Shown: one piece after another, positions 32,783-44,766 of the stretch
How the letters are laid out: every line of letters starts with the position of its first letter
Numbering within the stretch: position 1 is the first letter of the stretch
Assembly: GCA_003255025.1 (NCBI GenBank)
Contig: QANY01008995.1
Location: 248,001-312,000 of the forward strand
DNA from: Datisca glomerata
Taxonomy: Eukaryota; Streptophyta; Magnoliopsida; Cucurbitales; Datiscaceae
Reading direction: 5' to 3'
Length of the DNA stretch: 64,000 nucleotides
Position numbers and translations under genes: made by a program
The notes under the pieces: model-generated
What the model was told of the DNA's origin: nothing
Seen by the model: only the letters and a program-made list of their open reading frames with translations
Database searches by the model: none

Positions 32783-34228
32783 TGATGAGTGTGTTTCACA
32801 CTCATATGTTCGATAATCTTAACTTTACTTTTATTGGTTCTTTGAGTTTTATTATTTGATTTATGTTTCTTTTTATTTTTATCTTATAGGTTAGATATTT
32901 AAATACATTCGACTTGAATTTGAAAGATTTGGAAGGCAAAAATGTGGATAAAAAGAGAAAAAGATGGATCTAGGCACCGCCGCGACGCTGGCAGCAACCA
33001 CAAGAAGTAGTAGCGCCACAGTGCTGGCTTCCAGCGTCACGACGCTAGCGCGTGACAGATTGGCCAGCGTCGTGATGCTGGCGTGATTTTAGATTTTTTT
33101 GTCACCCGCTAGCGCCAGTTCGGTCCTCCTTGACAAACCCTAGTGTATAAATATAATAATTTAAGATTCTTTGAAGGACTTTTTGGACGTGGGAGGCAGA
33201 GGAGAAAACTTTTTGGAGAGGAAACAAAGACGAATCCAACTTCAATTCATCCTCAAATCTATTTTTTTTTCTTCTTTTTTTCTCTATGTTCATGAATATT
33301 ATTAGGATATTTTCGTATTCTAGTATATTCTAAATTTCTTATCTAAGGCTACATTGTAACCAAACCATGATTGTATATAAATTTTGATTTTAAATTCATT
33401 CAATGTTAATTCAGTATTATTGACTGTTATAATCTATTTTTAACGCTTTTGATCGTTTGGCCAACTATTGTATGATTTTGGATTTCATTCTGAGACTGAG
33501 AAGTGATGATTAAATTTGATCATTTTTTATAACACCATTAAAATTTCATAACTTAGAGAAAATTATGGATCTAGTATAGCAATTATAATTTCATGTGCTT
33601 AATGGTTTCAACTTATTGAATCTTGACAAAGATGTAGGATTAATATTTTTGATTCATTGATATCGATGCTTGAGAAATATAGATAATTACTTTAGAAAAA
33701 ATCGTTATCAGTATTATTATCAACATTGATTGATTGAGTTTTTGAATTTTGAGCATGTTTGGTTTGGTGAAATCAAAATCCCTAGATCTTTTATCTATTC
33801 AAATTTGAATTATTTATTTTTATCAAATCTTTATCGTTTTAGTTTAATTAGAATTTTAGTTTAATTAAAACTCTCAATTTTTCATCATTAACAATTAGAA
33901 TTGAGGTCTAATCAATAATTGATATCAATCAATTAGGGATGTTCAAAACCAAACCAAACTGAACCAAAAATGGTTGGTTCTTTATGGCCCTACGGTTCAG
34001 TTCAGAAAATATTTAGTTTGTGAACCGAACCGATACAAAACTTTGATTTTATATTATTTTTTTCAATAATATTATTTAAAAATTATTTTTTAATTAATAA
34101 TACCGAACCAAACAATCGAACCGAACCGTGTTCACCCTACAATCAATCATGTGGACAATAGTCTATTTTTATAGAAATTTATTACTTGACGACAATTGTG
34201 TACACTTGCACTATAGAAAAAATGTACG
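32783..34228 (+). repeat. Athila-like 3' LTR (with nested MITE)
   Basis: Begins TGATGAGTGTGTTTCACACT, itself a short inverted repeat, and ends near GTACGA at 34228. About 1.23 kb without the MITE and its duplicated octamer. It includes a GC-rich block (32977-33117) with near-palindromic CCAGCGTCGTGATGCTGG-type repeats, unusual in this AT-rich region. The right 180 bp aligns to the 5' LTR remnant. Confidence 0.85.
33934..34139. mobile_element. hAT-like MITE (206 bp) in the Athila-like 3' LTR
   Basis: Starts TAGGGATGTTCAAAACC and ends GTGTTCACCCTA, so the ends TAGGG/CCCTA are inverted. It is flanked by exact 8-bp duplications CAATCAAT (33926-33933 and 34140-34147), the hAT signature. The 5' LTR of the same element has no insert at the matching place (28530-28545), an internal empty site. 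The interior is rich in AACCGAACC-type sequence and has no coding capacity. Confidence 0.88.
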
Positions 34229-35123
34229 AGCAGATTCTGTTTTTCCCTTTGAGCTTGAATATTCTTCCAAATTTGGGCTTCCAGAAGCCTTAGCTAGCTA
34301 TTGATCTTCAAAAGATTCTTCATTAACCATGGTTGACCTGAATGGGGGTGAGGAACCCTCCCCCTAGAGGAGGAGGAAGATCTAAACCGAAGTTAAGATT
34401 CTAGAGAGAGGAGAGGGCTTCTCTCTCTGAGAGGAGAGAGCATCTAGGGGTTTATTTATAAAGAGAAAATTGGAAGAACTTTTGGAGTACTTGAACGATA
34501 CGAATCAAGTGGGGCAATTGAATTTGGTTTGTGATTAATCAATTTTCCCCTAAATCTAATTATAATTTTTTCAATTTCCAATCAATCGAATCATGCAAAT
34601 TGTAAGATCTAAAACTAAAATCAGAAAAGGTATGTGAAAATAATATTGATTTCAAAGAGTAAACCAGACAATGCAGAGTAGGTCACCGTCGGGGGCGAGA
34701 GAGAGGGAGAGAAAGAGAGAGCTTAGAGCTAGGGTGGTTGTGAAGGAGAACATCTAGGGGTTTATTTATAAAGAGAGAAATGGAAGGACTTTAATAAGTG
34801 AAGTTTAGATTCTTGATGGTTATAGAAACCTGTTATTTACTTAAAACTTTTAAAAATTTGATATTTCTTCAAACAACACCCCTAAAGTTATATGTTCTTA
34901 AAATTTTCTCAGGAACCAATAAGCCCAAATTGGGTTTGTATCTACACTTGGGCTTAAGTTCTTATTGCTCCAAATAGGGAGATACATGATGACATTGTCT
35001 GCCCTCTAAAAAGTAACGAAGGAAGACAATTACCTAGATCTAGATCATTAATATAAAAATATAAATATAAAATGTTTTTACATATATTCTTTGATAAAAC
35101 TGATTGAGGTCATCCAAATCAAT
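34229..35123. repeat. Spacer with a 310-bp-spaced direct repeat
   Basis: CATCTAGGGGTTTATTTATA and about 20 further bases occur at 34441-34482 and again at 34751-34792, each preceded by a GAGA-rich stretch (34402-34440, 34697-34745). TTTATTTATAAAGAG is TATA-box-like. Possibly an LTR or leader fragment duplicated in tandem; no gene is recognisable. Confidence 0.5.
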
Positions 35124-35189
35124 TCAGATAGTTAGATCAAAATAGATATGTGTGGTTCTCAATAGAATGACAAAGAAGTCATAACCTAG

Positions 35190-35341
35190 TGGTAACATAT
35201 TCTCAGCATCATTAGGGTATGGATCCTTAAAAGAATTAAACCCGTCAATACCCACAGTCATGCTATTTAACAACATGGTTCTTCTACTCAATTCATCTGC
35301 TACTTTGCTACTTGTCCCCAATTTATGTTTATCATGAATGC
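35190..35341 (-). pseudogene. Gypsy-M: RNase H/integrase boundary fragment
   Basis: On the minus strand HDKHKLGTSSKVADELSRRTMLL followed by GFNSFKDPYPND is the C-terminal end of a Ty3/gypsy RNase H and the start of integrase. The usual pattern is KHK.G..N.VADALSRR..LL followed by F..F...Y..D. The upstream continuation lies beyond the CACTA-2 insertion at 44767 and above. Sequence left of about 35190 no longer resembles integrase, so the gypsy element is truncated there and its 3' LTR is not found. Confidence 0.85.
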
Positions 35342-35960
35342 CACTATAACAAAAAAGGTTACGATAGCAGTCAAAAAACGTTATCATAGGGTTTTCATAG
35401 CGTTTTTCGTAACGCTATGTTTACTAACGTTATGAAAACTCCGACCTTACGATAGCGTTTTGTAAACGCTATCATAACCACTTTTAATAGCGTTTAAAAT
35501 ACGCTATTGTAACCTCTCGATAACATTTTTTAAACGCTCTAGAAATGTTTTCGTAGTGTTTTATAAAAGCTATTATAAGCATACCAACAATGACAGACTT
35601 TCTATAGCATTTAAAACACATTATTGTAACCTTTCTATAGCGTTTTTATTCGTTATAGAAAGTGTATCATTGCGTTTGGTACGCTTATAACATCATTTAT
35701 AAAACGCTATTGTAACATTTTTATAGCATTTTTTAAATGCTATAGAAAGATTACCAAGCGCAATGTGACACTTTCTACAGCATTTAAAAATGCTATAGAA
35801 AGGTTACAATAGTATTTTTTAAACGCTATGAAACGTGTTTGATAGTTTTTTTAAATCTATTAAAAGCTTTCTATAACGTTTTAAAAACTCTCTTGTATGT
35901 CTAACCATATCACAATTGTGTTTGGCTATTGTGCTTCTTTACGCTATTATATTCTCTTAT
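35342..35960. repeat. CACTA-2 left subterminal repeat array
   Basis: AACGCTAT and its complement ATAGCGTT, with one-base variants, recur about twenty times in both orientations. Examples: ATAGCGTTTTTCGTAACGCT (35398-35417), GATAGCGTTTTGTAAACGCT (35453-35472), and CTATAGCGTTTTTATTCG (35634 onward). Such clustered short motifs near the ends are the binding sites of the DNA-binding CACTA protein (TNPA in En/Spm). The right end holds only a trace (AAAACGTTATGC at 44719-44730). Confidence 0.75.
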
Positions 35961-37989
35961 AGGATTTTAAATGCTGTAAATAATTTACGCTGATGTATCA
36001 AATAAATAATATAAAGATAATCCATTAAATCACTCATTTAAAATATTTAATTAAAGAAATTTACTAATAAAGATCCATATCAAGTACAATATCAAATGTC
36101 CAAAAAAATCCCTACAAAAATATTCCAAAGTGTTCATATCATATATTAGAAATATTTTGAGTTGTACTAAATATCACAAATACAAGTTAAAGTTTTCATT
36201 AAAGAACATCCATGTCTTCCTATTGGAATCGTATTCCTCATCACTATGTAGAACCACGCACTACCTGAACTACTATTTGTTTGTTGTATTTTCGGTGAAC
36301 CTATATGAAAAAATAATTGTTATAGTTCAATATCTACTTATAAACATATATATGATCTCTATAAAAAGACTTTCCGATATTCAGACATGTTGATATATAA
36401 GATTGTAATCTAGATTGTAAAATCATATTTCTTGAAATACATACTTTTCATGCATCTATGTTCTATCCTTGAAAATGCATATATAATATCAAGTTAAAAA
36501 AATAAGATAAGCAAATCCAACACAAATGAAAGAACAAAAATGCAAATCCAACATTCAAAATTCAAACATCTATTTATAGGACAAAGAAAACTACACCCAA
36601 TATCAGTGACCATATTATAGGACAAAACAAACTACACCCAAAATTTGCCAGACCAACCGATACATTCAAAATTCAAACATCTATTGAAATCATCCACGCT
36701 ACCTTGAAGATGTAAATTAAGGTTTAAAAATAAGGGAGAGAGAATATGAAATTATTATGAGCCTCACAATGCATTTCATTCTCTATTGTTCTTTGCTCTG
36801 TCACTGTGACTAATGCACACAACAACAATGAAGTAAGTCTCTTTTACTCTCTCTTAGGGGGTTGATACTCTCTGCAACTAAAACAATCAAACTTTGTGTT
36901 CTACATGTATGGTTTCTCCCTTGTGTTGTTTTCCATCAAATTCTATTCTTCTCGTTTGTTCAAATTATATGCACATGATTATGATTGATTTAGAAAACCA
37001 CAAGGCAACTGCTAGCCTTCATACTCAATTTTTTGGGTTATCTACCCAATAGAAATATCTATCTGAATATATATCAAAAACTTTAAAACTTAGAAATTAC
37101 CAAAAGCATGCATAAAGCAAAGAAGCTACAAATTAATTGTTATTCCACACCTACAGCCTAAAAGGTTAAATAGATGTATCAAAACCAAAAAGGAAAGAAA
37201 AATTATCAAAGACAAAAAGATAGAGGCTCGTTATAATTACTTTGGCATGGCCTTGTGCTGCTGTTGCAGGCTAGGACCAAACATGCTTTATTTTTAAGAA
37301 GGAAAGAAAAATCAACCCTTATTTCTAACTCTCACAATACTAATCATCGTATGAGAAAAGTTAAACATAATATTCAAAATTCAAACTCACCAATATGAAC
37401 AAATCCAACACAAATCCAAGAACACAAATGTAAATCCAACATTTCAATGCACATGGCTAGCACCCCCCTAGCATTTCAATCTCCAACCCATTAAAATACA
37501 CACAATTTCAATCATCATACCTATAATCACCACCATCCTTTTCTTCCAATCTCAATTAACACCACTAATGCAGTCAATAATCAAACTCAAATCAACCTAA
37601 TTTCAATCATGTCCAGCAAAATATTAACCAACAGAAGTTGGAAAATAAGTACTTACAATTGGATAATTTTATTAGTGAGTCATGCAACTGTGTTACCTAC
37701 TGCATCTTCAATATATTTCATTGAAGACGTAGACCTCCATAAGTAAGCTTCTGGTTTTATTGCAACATCTATTCAAATCTCTCGTGGCATCAAGTCTAAG
37801 ATGCACATGATGAACAAGGTCTTTTGGATTACTTGAAGACCAACGTCCTTCAGCAACTACCTCATTTGATCAAATCCAATCTAATAACTTCAACTTTCTC
37901 ACGTGAAAGTTATTATCCACACTCTATAATTAACAATATAATATCATCAATTACCAATAGTAAAGCTCCATGTGCAAACAAATAAAAGT
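35961..37989. other. CACTA-2 interior, non-coding left part
   Basis: 2 kb of AT-rich sequence between the subterminal repeats and the second gene. ATTCAAAATTCAAACATCTATT-like phrases recur (36546-36577, 36662-36684), as do phrases with CAAATCCAACA (36514, 36542, 37403, 37433). No coding motif. Confidence 0.45.
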
Positions 37990-38720
37990 TTTAAAATTTA
38001 CCGAGGGTGATGGCATGTCTGAATTTCATTCTTTCTTGCTCGTTAGCCGCATTTCTTATGCTAGTAACAAATTTTGATTTAGAAGACATCCAGAACTCTC
38101 CCATGTGTGAATTATTGTTTTCTTGCATAATTCATCAATTGTATATCTCGTCTAACAATAAAAAATGAAGTATGTATGTCAATGCTAAAAATAATATACT
38201 TTTTTCCTAACAATTAACAATGTTATATTTAAAGCAAATTACCATACTTGTATTGATTTCCACATAACCTCCTTCATTCCCGTGGGAACCTTTCTCCAAT
38301 CCGCATAAGAGGTCCAATAAAAGATGATAAACTAACATAACCTTTTCTAATTGGTTTGCCCATGACATTCATCTCTATGTCAATCCGATTATTACCTTCG
38401 ACAGCAATACTCTTCAACTTAGTTGCACCACTCCTTCATGTGGTCTCTACATGAGAATCAGGTGTGGGCTCACATGAATTGGTAGTGGGTGAAACTAAAA
38501 TGTCTTCAGGTGCAGCTCCTCGAGTGTTGGGTGTGGGAGAATCATGCGATTGGACATGGACAACTAGCTGAACAGGTGGTGTCATGTTAGGCTGTGGATG
38601 TGCCATACTACGTTTCAAAGATTTATCTCTAGATACTATGTTTCCTATCAAGAGTTTCTTTCTTGGTGGATGAGAATCTGAAATTGATTGGTACTCAGAT
38701 TCCAATACGTTGCATCCTTT
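37990..38720 (-). pseudogene. CACTA-2 second gene, Transposase_24 (Ptta/En/Spm) type
   Basis: The minus-strand frame from 38705 (MESEYQSISDSHPPRKK, proline- and serine-rich N-terminus, 89 codons) stops at 38436. Conserved sequence continues beyond: DIEMNVMGKPIRKGYVSLSS then DWRKVP.GMKEVMW (about 38375-38255), and after an intron-like gap MGEFWMSSKSKFVTSIRNAA with QERMKFRHA (about 38110-38000). This is the order of the plant Transposase_24 family, the second protein of many CACTA elements, thought to bind the ends. Frame changes mean it is no longer functional. Confidence 0.75.
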
Positions 38721-38989
38721 TCTTTTGATCTGTCATACTAATTAACATATTCAATACGAACAAAAAATGCATTTGCAAAACACAATATCCGTATCATCAA
38801 TGTAATATTTGAAAGCAATTAAATTAAAGGAAAGAGAAGTTATCATATACCTTTTTTTAGGCCTTAAAGTTCAAGAATAATGCCTTCACCATCAAGTCTT
38901 ATACAACTACATTCATCAGTATCATCATCATTCATTTCAAATATTGAAGATAACTGTTGAGGCATGATATTCTCATCATCATCGCCACT

Positions 38990-41900
38990 CTCATTGTACA
39001 TCTCTAAATCGTATAAACCTCTAAGTGGTGCCCTAAGAACACTATACCAATTAGAGGTCTCATGATCTCTAGAATAAAAATTTTATTTTTCTTATGATGC
39101 TAGTATGAATGGCTCCCTGGCAAATTGGGATTGTCCTTGGTGTAGATTGACGATGGTGAAACCATCTTCAACCATAATGTCATTACTTACATTTTCCTTG
39201 ATACATTTAAAGATTGGAATCTAAAAGGTATAAAATTATATAATGGATCACTCCATAATAAGAAATCACATCATAAACTTGTGAACTTGATCTGCACATA
39301 GTTGTTGCTTCAATCGTGACACCACTATTTTGAGTTGACTTTTCTGCTTCCTTGGTATGAAAACATTTTCTGTTAAACATATCCTATATAAGATACTGCT
39401 TGTTTTCTAGGACCAAATACAAGCCATTTTAGTATGTCCAACCCATCACTCGTAGAACAATTCATCTAAATCTATAAGAGAGCATTAAATTTAATATGTC
39501 AATATCATAAAACTTTCACTAATCATTTGTAAAACAATTTGTAGCATGTAGTCAACCTTCTCCTTAATCCATGATGAAAAATTTTATGTATGCCTCTACC
39601 ATAGCATGATATGATTTCTTTTAAGATCTTTATTTGATCGTTGTAACTCGCTTAAATGTATCCTAACATCAAATGTACACATATTGATAGGTGATATACC
39701 AATGTCGTGTCAATATAAATTAGTTGAATATTCTAAGAAACTTATTATTACTTACTTAAAGAATGGTTCGACCACACCTGTATTGAATAACACATAACAA
39801 TGTGCACTTTCTAACATTTCACAACTCATCATAATTGATGTTCCAGCTGAGATTGGATGTCTTTAAAGAATAATGTCGCTAATGAAATCTTGATTGCGAC
39901 ATTCTCCATGATGTACTCATATTTCTTTCTCCATAAACTCACTACAAAATTCCACGCACTCATCTGCTAGATAACATTCTACAATACACCCTTCAGGTCA
40001 TGCATGATTTCAGACGTATCCTTCTAATATCTTCATATACCTAAAACCAAAAATGCACATTTTAAAGTATTTTATACGTTTAGTACAATATTGCAAACTG
40101 AAGAATCATGCTTTGATTCCTTTCAAAAGGATACATCCGACGAAAATGGGCGGGACCACATAGACGTGCTTCTCTCCCTAAGTGAATCATTATGTCAAAG
40201 AATGATGGTGGGAAGAACCTTTCAAAGATGCACAATGTTTCAACTACTTCACCTTACATGGCTTGTATTCTTTCTCTATCAATGAAACGCTGACACAGTC
40301 TATTGAAAAAAACACATAATCTAAATATTGCATCTAGAAGCAATCCCTTTCAGGCTATAGGTAACAAATGATGAATGAGAAAATGGAAATCCTGTGATTT
40401 AAGACCAAAAACTTTACAATCTTCTCTTGATATACAGTTTCTAATATTAGAACTGTAACCATCCGGTAATTTTAGATCGAAAAGCCTCCTACAAAAGGTT
40501 TCTTTCTCTTTTTTGGTTAATAAGTACAGAGCAGGAGGAAGGACAATTCTAGATCCATCATCTTTTGGATGCAAGCCATGCTTAATATCCATGTGTTGTA
40601 GATCCTTATGTGTATTGATTCTATCTTTTGATTTTCCTTTCACATTAAGCAATGTAGCAATAATGCTTTAACATATATTTTTCTCAATGTGCCTCACGTC
40701 CAGATTATGACGTAATATTAATACCTGAAAATGTGATGATAACATCTAAAAATGTTCAAAATGAAACTAACAGTGGACAAGTTGAAAGATACTAACCTCT
40801 CAATATGGTAGATCAAATAAGATTGAAATTTTCTTCTATATAGTATCCGCTTCTTTGCCTCTTTTCTTCCTTTTCTTACCACATTTTCCAAAATCGTTGA
40901 CATAGTCTTTCAGTTCGAAAGAAACATTGCGACTAGTCATGATTCTAGGAATTCGCTCATGCTCCCATTTCCCATAAAACCAGGCTTTCTTTGTCCTAAA
41001 TGGATGAGATGAAGGTAGAAAAGTGTCTGTGACCCATGTATGCACACTTACTACTATATTTTAACCAAAAGGAATGTGTGTTTTCACCACAAACTGGACA
41101 TGCTTTTTTTACTTTCATAGTACATCCAACAAGATTTCCATACGCTGGAAAATCATTGATGATCCACATCAAAATAGCTCTCAGATCAAAAATTATTTAC
41201 TGAAAGCATTAAAAGTGCGCACCCCATTATTCCATAAATTTTGAAGATCTTTTACTAGAGGTTGTCAATACACATCGATATCATTCCTTAGTTGTTTCGG
41301 GCCAGCGTCAACAACATATTTTCTCTTTTCATACATAACCATGGTGGTAAGTTGTAGGTCACAAGCACGACTAGCCACAACTATTTGTACTGCTCAAACT
41401 ACGAAAAGGATTAAAATCATCTGCGGCAAGTCCTAACCTAAGATTACGCGGATTAGATGAAAAAGAAGGTCATTTCTAATTCACCAACTCCCACGCTACA
41501 AAATCTACATGGTGACGCATCTTCCCATCATTACCCTTATTGTTTTGATGCCTCAGCAACTTTCGTAGACTTAAACATCCTCCTAAACCTCAGAATTATA
41601 GGAAAGTACCACAAAACTTTAGCAGATACACCTTTTTTTCTCTTATTTGCACGTTCATTAACTTTCCACCTTGAAGAGCCACATCTTTGACATTTATCCA
41701 AATGTTCTCTCTCTTTTCTAAACAAGCAACAGTCATTCACACAAGCGTGATTTTTTTTGTACCCTAAATCAAACTCTTTAAGAAGCTTTCTTACTAAATA
41801 CATAGATATTGGAATCACATTCTCATTTGACAACATATCATGTAAAATTTCTAAAAGTTTAGTAAAGTTTTTGTCAGACCAACCACTCTTGGTTTTAACT

Positions 41901-42080
41901 CTATACAAAAATACAATGGTTGATAACTTTGTGCATTTGGTACAACCTAGATACAAAACAGTTTCAGTGTCTCATAACTTATCCATGAAATCCCTATCTC
42001 TCCCTTCAAAATCATTAGAATGTTCGTCTTCAAATCCATAAGTTGATTCATACATGTTGTGCGTCTATGATTTGTTTACT
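38990..42080 (-). pseudogene. CACTA-2 TNP2-type transposase with DUF4218 and DUF4216-like regions
   Basis: Minus strand in order. An N-terminal TNP2 part at 41956-41537 (MYLGCTKCTKLSTIVFLY, then HACVNDCCLFRKE, C..C...RWK, and VLWYFPIILRFRRMF). Then WLCMKREYV, GPKQLRNDIDVY..PLVKDL and LRAILMWIINDFPAYGNLVG with KACPVCGENT (about 41340-41090). Then YMGHRHF and KAWFYGKWE (41050-40960), LQHMDIKHGLHP (about 40595-40560) and CKVFGLKSQDFHFLIHHLLP (40425-40355). A DUF4218-like region follows (ILEGYV, PEGCIVECYLADECVEFCSEF; about 40035-39915). A DUF4216-like region lies at about 39190-39090 (DGFTIVNLHQGQSQFAREPF). Stops and frameshifts are scattered throughout. This family supplies the catalytic transposase of CACTA elements. 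Confidence 0.88.
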
Positions 42081-44500
42081 TCATCCATTTTATCTTCTCT
42101 AAGTATTTGTTCTCCATGGTGACACCAAGTTGTATAGGTTAGATCCATTCATTTTATGACTAAATGCTGAAAAACCATGTCACTACATTGATGACACATA
42201 TTTCGACATTCTTTACAAGGATATAAAAAAATTTCTCTACATAATTTGCATTTTTTATGCTATCTTGACAAAATTCCATGCTCCTTCCTGATACTCTTTT
42301 GTAGCTCTATCAATTAAAACATCAACTACTAAGATACCTATTTATGATTATATTTTACACTTACCTTAAATAGAGTAACCAATCTTTTTACCTATTGAGG
42401 CGTACCCAATTTTTATCCATTCTAAAGCTACAGATTATTGGTAAGTTAACTACTGAAATGTAGAGATAATTATCCTTTTGTATTTTTCTTTCAACTTATC
42501 AAAAGGAAAAGAAAAGGAAAAAAAATACATGATCACATACGACTAAAGGATAAGTACAACTATTGGCTAAATGAGCATTACAAAAATAATTAATTAGCAT
42601 TTCTAATGATTAATAAACCTAATATACAATAACAACCCAAAAAATAAAGTCAATATACTCAACACTCCTCTATGAGCTTTTGCTACCCCCCCCCCCCCAA
42701 AAAAAAATCCAATCTGACTTTTGCTCCCTCAGTCCAATCTGATAACAATCAATTATAGATTGAACAAGCAACTATGTCCATGTGAATAACACTACTTGAG
42801 ATATATTAGCAATAAAAGGTCCAAAGATAAACAAAATAATAATAATAGAATACAACAACACGGTCCAGCTAATTTTGATGGAGAGAGATTATGGGTGTCT
42901 AAGTCTCAAATTCATCTATAATAGAAACAACATATAACTATTAATATTATAATTCAATGTTGTATCTTTTAGGGAAAGCAGCCAAAATAGAGGGTGTACT
43001 ACAATACCATATGCAACAAGTCTATAAGAACAAAGTTTTAATTGAACAAATTATTAGGATATATCAATTAAACGAACATTAATTTATAATGCATAGGGAT
43101 TACATAGCCCAACCAAGAATTGCAAGACTTTTATCTATAGCTAATATCAAAACATCAGAATATAAAAATTGTGTCTATATTTTATTTTCCCCTTCTTTAT
43201 ACTTCTAAAATTTCTAAAAGAAGAAGGGGCACATGTGTAAGCTGTGGCTGGAGTAGTGTTTTTGGTAATCAACCTGCTGTTACACAGTAAACATATTAAT
43301 TAATAACATTTCAGCTGAATAATAGAGGGTTTTCAACAAAGCACCCATAATTAGAAATTAAAACAATGACAAACACAACGCACATGAACAACAATAGTAT
43401 GAGAGGTCTTAACCTACTTATACACCTTTTTGAGCATCCAAGGAATGACAATCAACATGCCAAATTACCAACTAATAATGAAATAAGTAGTTTCTTTCAT
43501 CCATTTATTAACTCTCAAATTCTCAATTACAATGATAATTTTCTATTGAGATCGTCATGTTTGATGCAATGAAAAGTAATATTGTAATTCATTTTTCAGT
43601 CTGAAGTAGAGTCAGGGAGCGAAACAATGTGAAAAAAAGAGGCTATTCTTAAAAGATATACAAAAACTAGAAATATTTCTAGCACCAAAAGTTTTTTACA
43701 TGTAAATTTGCAAACATTAAATTTAACATCTCCTATGCTAACCCTTGACTTAAATTCTTGGATACATATGGCAGAAGCACAATGGATTACCAAATTTAGA
43801 AAGACATTGTAAGAAGTTGCAAAAGCATGAAGTGCCTCGAATAGCTCAATGCACTATCTATCATCTCACTTTTGATTTCTAAGTATTCTCTTCTCTTAAA
43901 ACTCTAAAAGCTTGATCAAGAAGATATGCTAGGTGGTAAGGTAATAAGCATACTTCTCTATTATCGATAGATAATATCTACTCTTCTTCAGTACAGGACT
44001 TCTATGAATAATGTGGTAAGGTAATAATTTACGCCACGGGTTTCATGTTGCCCAACATATACACATTAAAATTTCCAATCAACTAACCATTTTTAAACAG
44101 AACAATCAACAAGAAAAAAGAAGAAAAGGCGATGGGAAAAGGAAAAGAAAATAAGACGAAGTCTGACAACAATTAATATAAAGAAATAATTTAACGAAAA
44201 ATTCAATTCTACAATACATAAGCTGTTAGAAACGATCATTATCTGCTAAACCCTACCAATTTCAAAATGGAAATGTATGCTCCTATTCTTCAGTACATGT
44301 TTGTAGCACCTTCAGAGCAACTAACCTTAGGAGTTTAAGAGCACCTCTAAATCACCTCCAAAGCATCTCAAAAGCAACCTGGAAATTCTTCTGAATAACA
44401 TAAAAAATTAGAAAAGATTACAACAACATAAAAACCAAACATGAATTTGAGATTAAAACCCAACTCACAAGATAGCATAGTATGAGAACCTACAAATGGA
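42081..44500. other. CACTA-2 interior, upstream of the TNP2 gene
   Basis: AT-rich, no recognised exon. Includes a C13A9-type homopolymer run near 42686-42707. The last 300 bp (44500-44763), with the motif GGGTTTGAGAGAGGAGGCC, is the likely promoter/leader side for the minus-strand transposase; this is inferred from position only. Confidence 0.4.
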
Positions 44501-44766
44501 GCGCTCACGACCATGAAAGGGTTTGAGAGAGGAGGCCAGGCGAAGAAGCGCTGGTAATTTTTAGTGTGATATCTGGTTTTGAGTTTTCAAACCGAGGAGA
44601 GGGTTGGGAATTTTTTCGAGTATTTCCCAATTAAGTGGATTTGGAGAGTTTTTATCCCCCACTCAAACTCCATGCTTTGAATGGTTAGAACCGCTGGTTT
44701 TTATGGTGTTTTGTAACAAAACGTTATGCTTCAACACAGTTGAAGCTTTAAATTGTTGTAGTGTGT

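Larger units (their letters stand above)
28436..34228 (+). mobile_element. Athila-like Ty3/gypsy retrotransposon lacking pol
   Basis: 5' LTR remnant (28436-28618), Asp-type primer site (28625-28642), Athila-type gag and protease, a long 3' non-coding region, and a long 3' LTR (32783-34228). The sequence CATTGAGGACAATGAAAC followed by TTTAAGTTTGGAGGTGG (about 31470-31505) is characteristic of the 3' non-coding part of this lineage. There is no RT, RNase H or integrase: the protease tail runs straight into post-pol sequence near 31170. The 5' LTR's left part is replaced by CACTA-3. Confidence 0.88.
35342..44763 (-). mobile_element. CACTA-2: CACTA transposon with TNP2 and Transposase_24-type genes
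   Basis: The left end is CACTATAACAAAAAAGG and the right end, reverse complemented, CACTACAACAATTTAAAG. The flanking trinucleotides are TGC (35339-35341) and TGT (44764-44766), a 3-bp duplication with one change. Length 9422 bp, typical for an autonomous CACTA. Two genes lie on the minus strand: a TNP2-type transposase with DUF4218/DUF4216-like parts (about 42080-38990) and a Ptta/En/Spm-like gene (38720-37990). Both are degraded. It sits in the gypsy-M RNase H coding sequence. Confidence 0.88.

Noticed and set aside
35124..35190. Continuation of gypsy integrase left of 35190
   Set aside because: Translation loses all integrase similarity there; frame is open only by chance.
35360..35960. 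CRISPR-like array of short repeats
   Set aside because: Motifs are 8-10 bp, in both orientations and irregularly spaced, at a CACTA end in a plant genome; subterminal repeats explain them.
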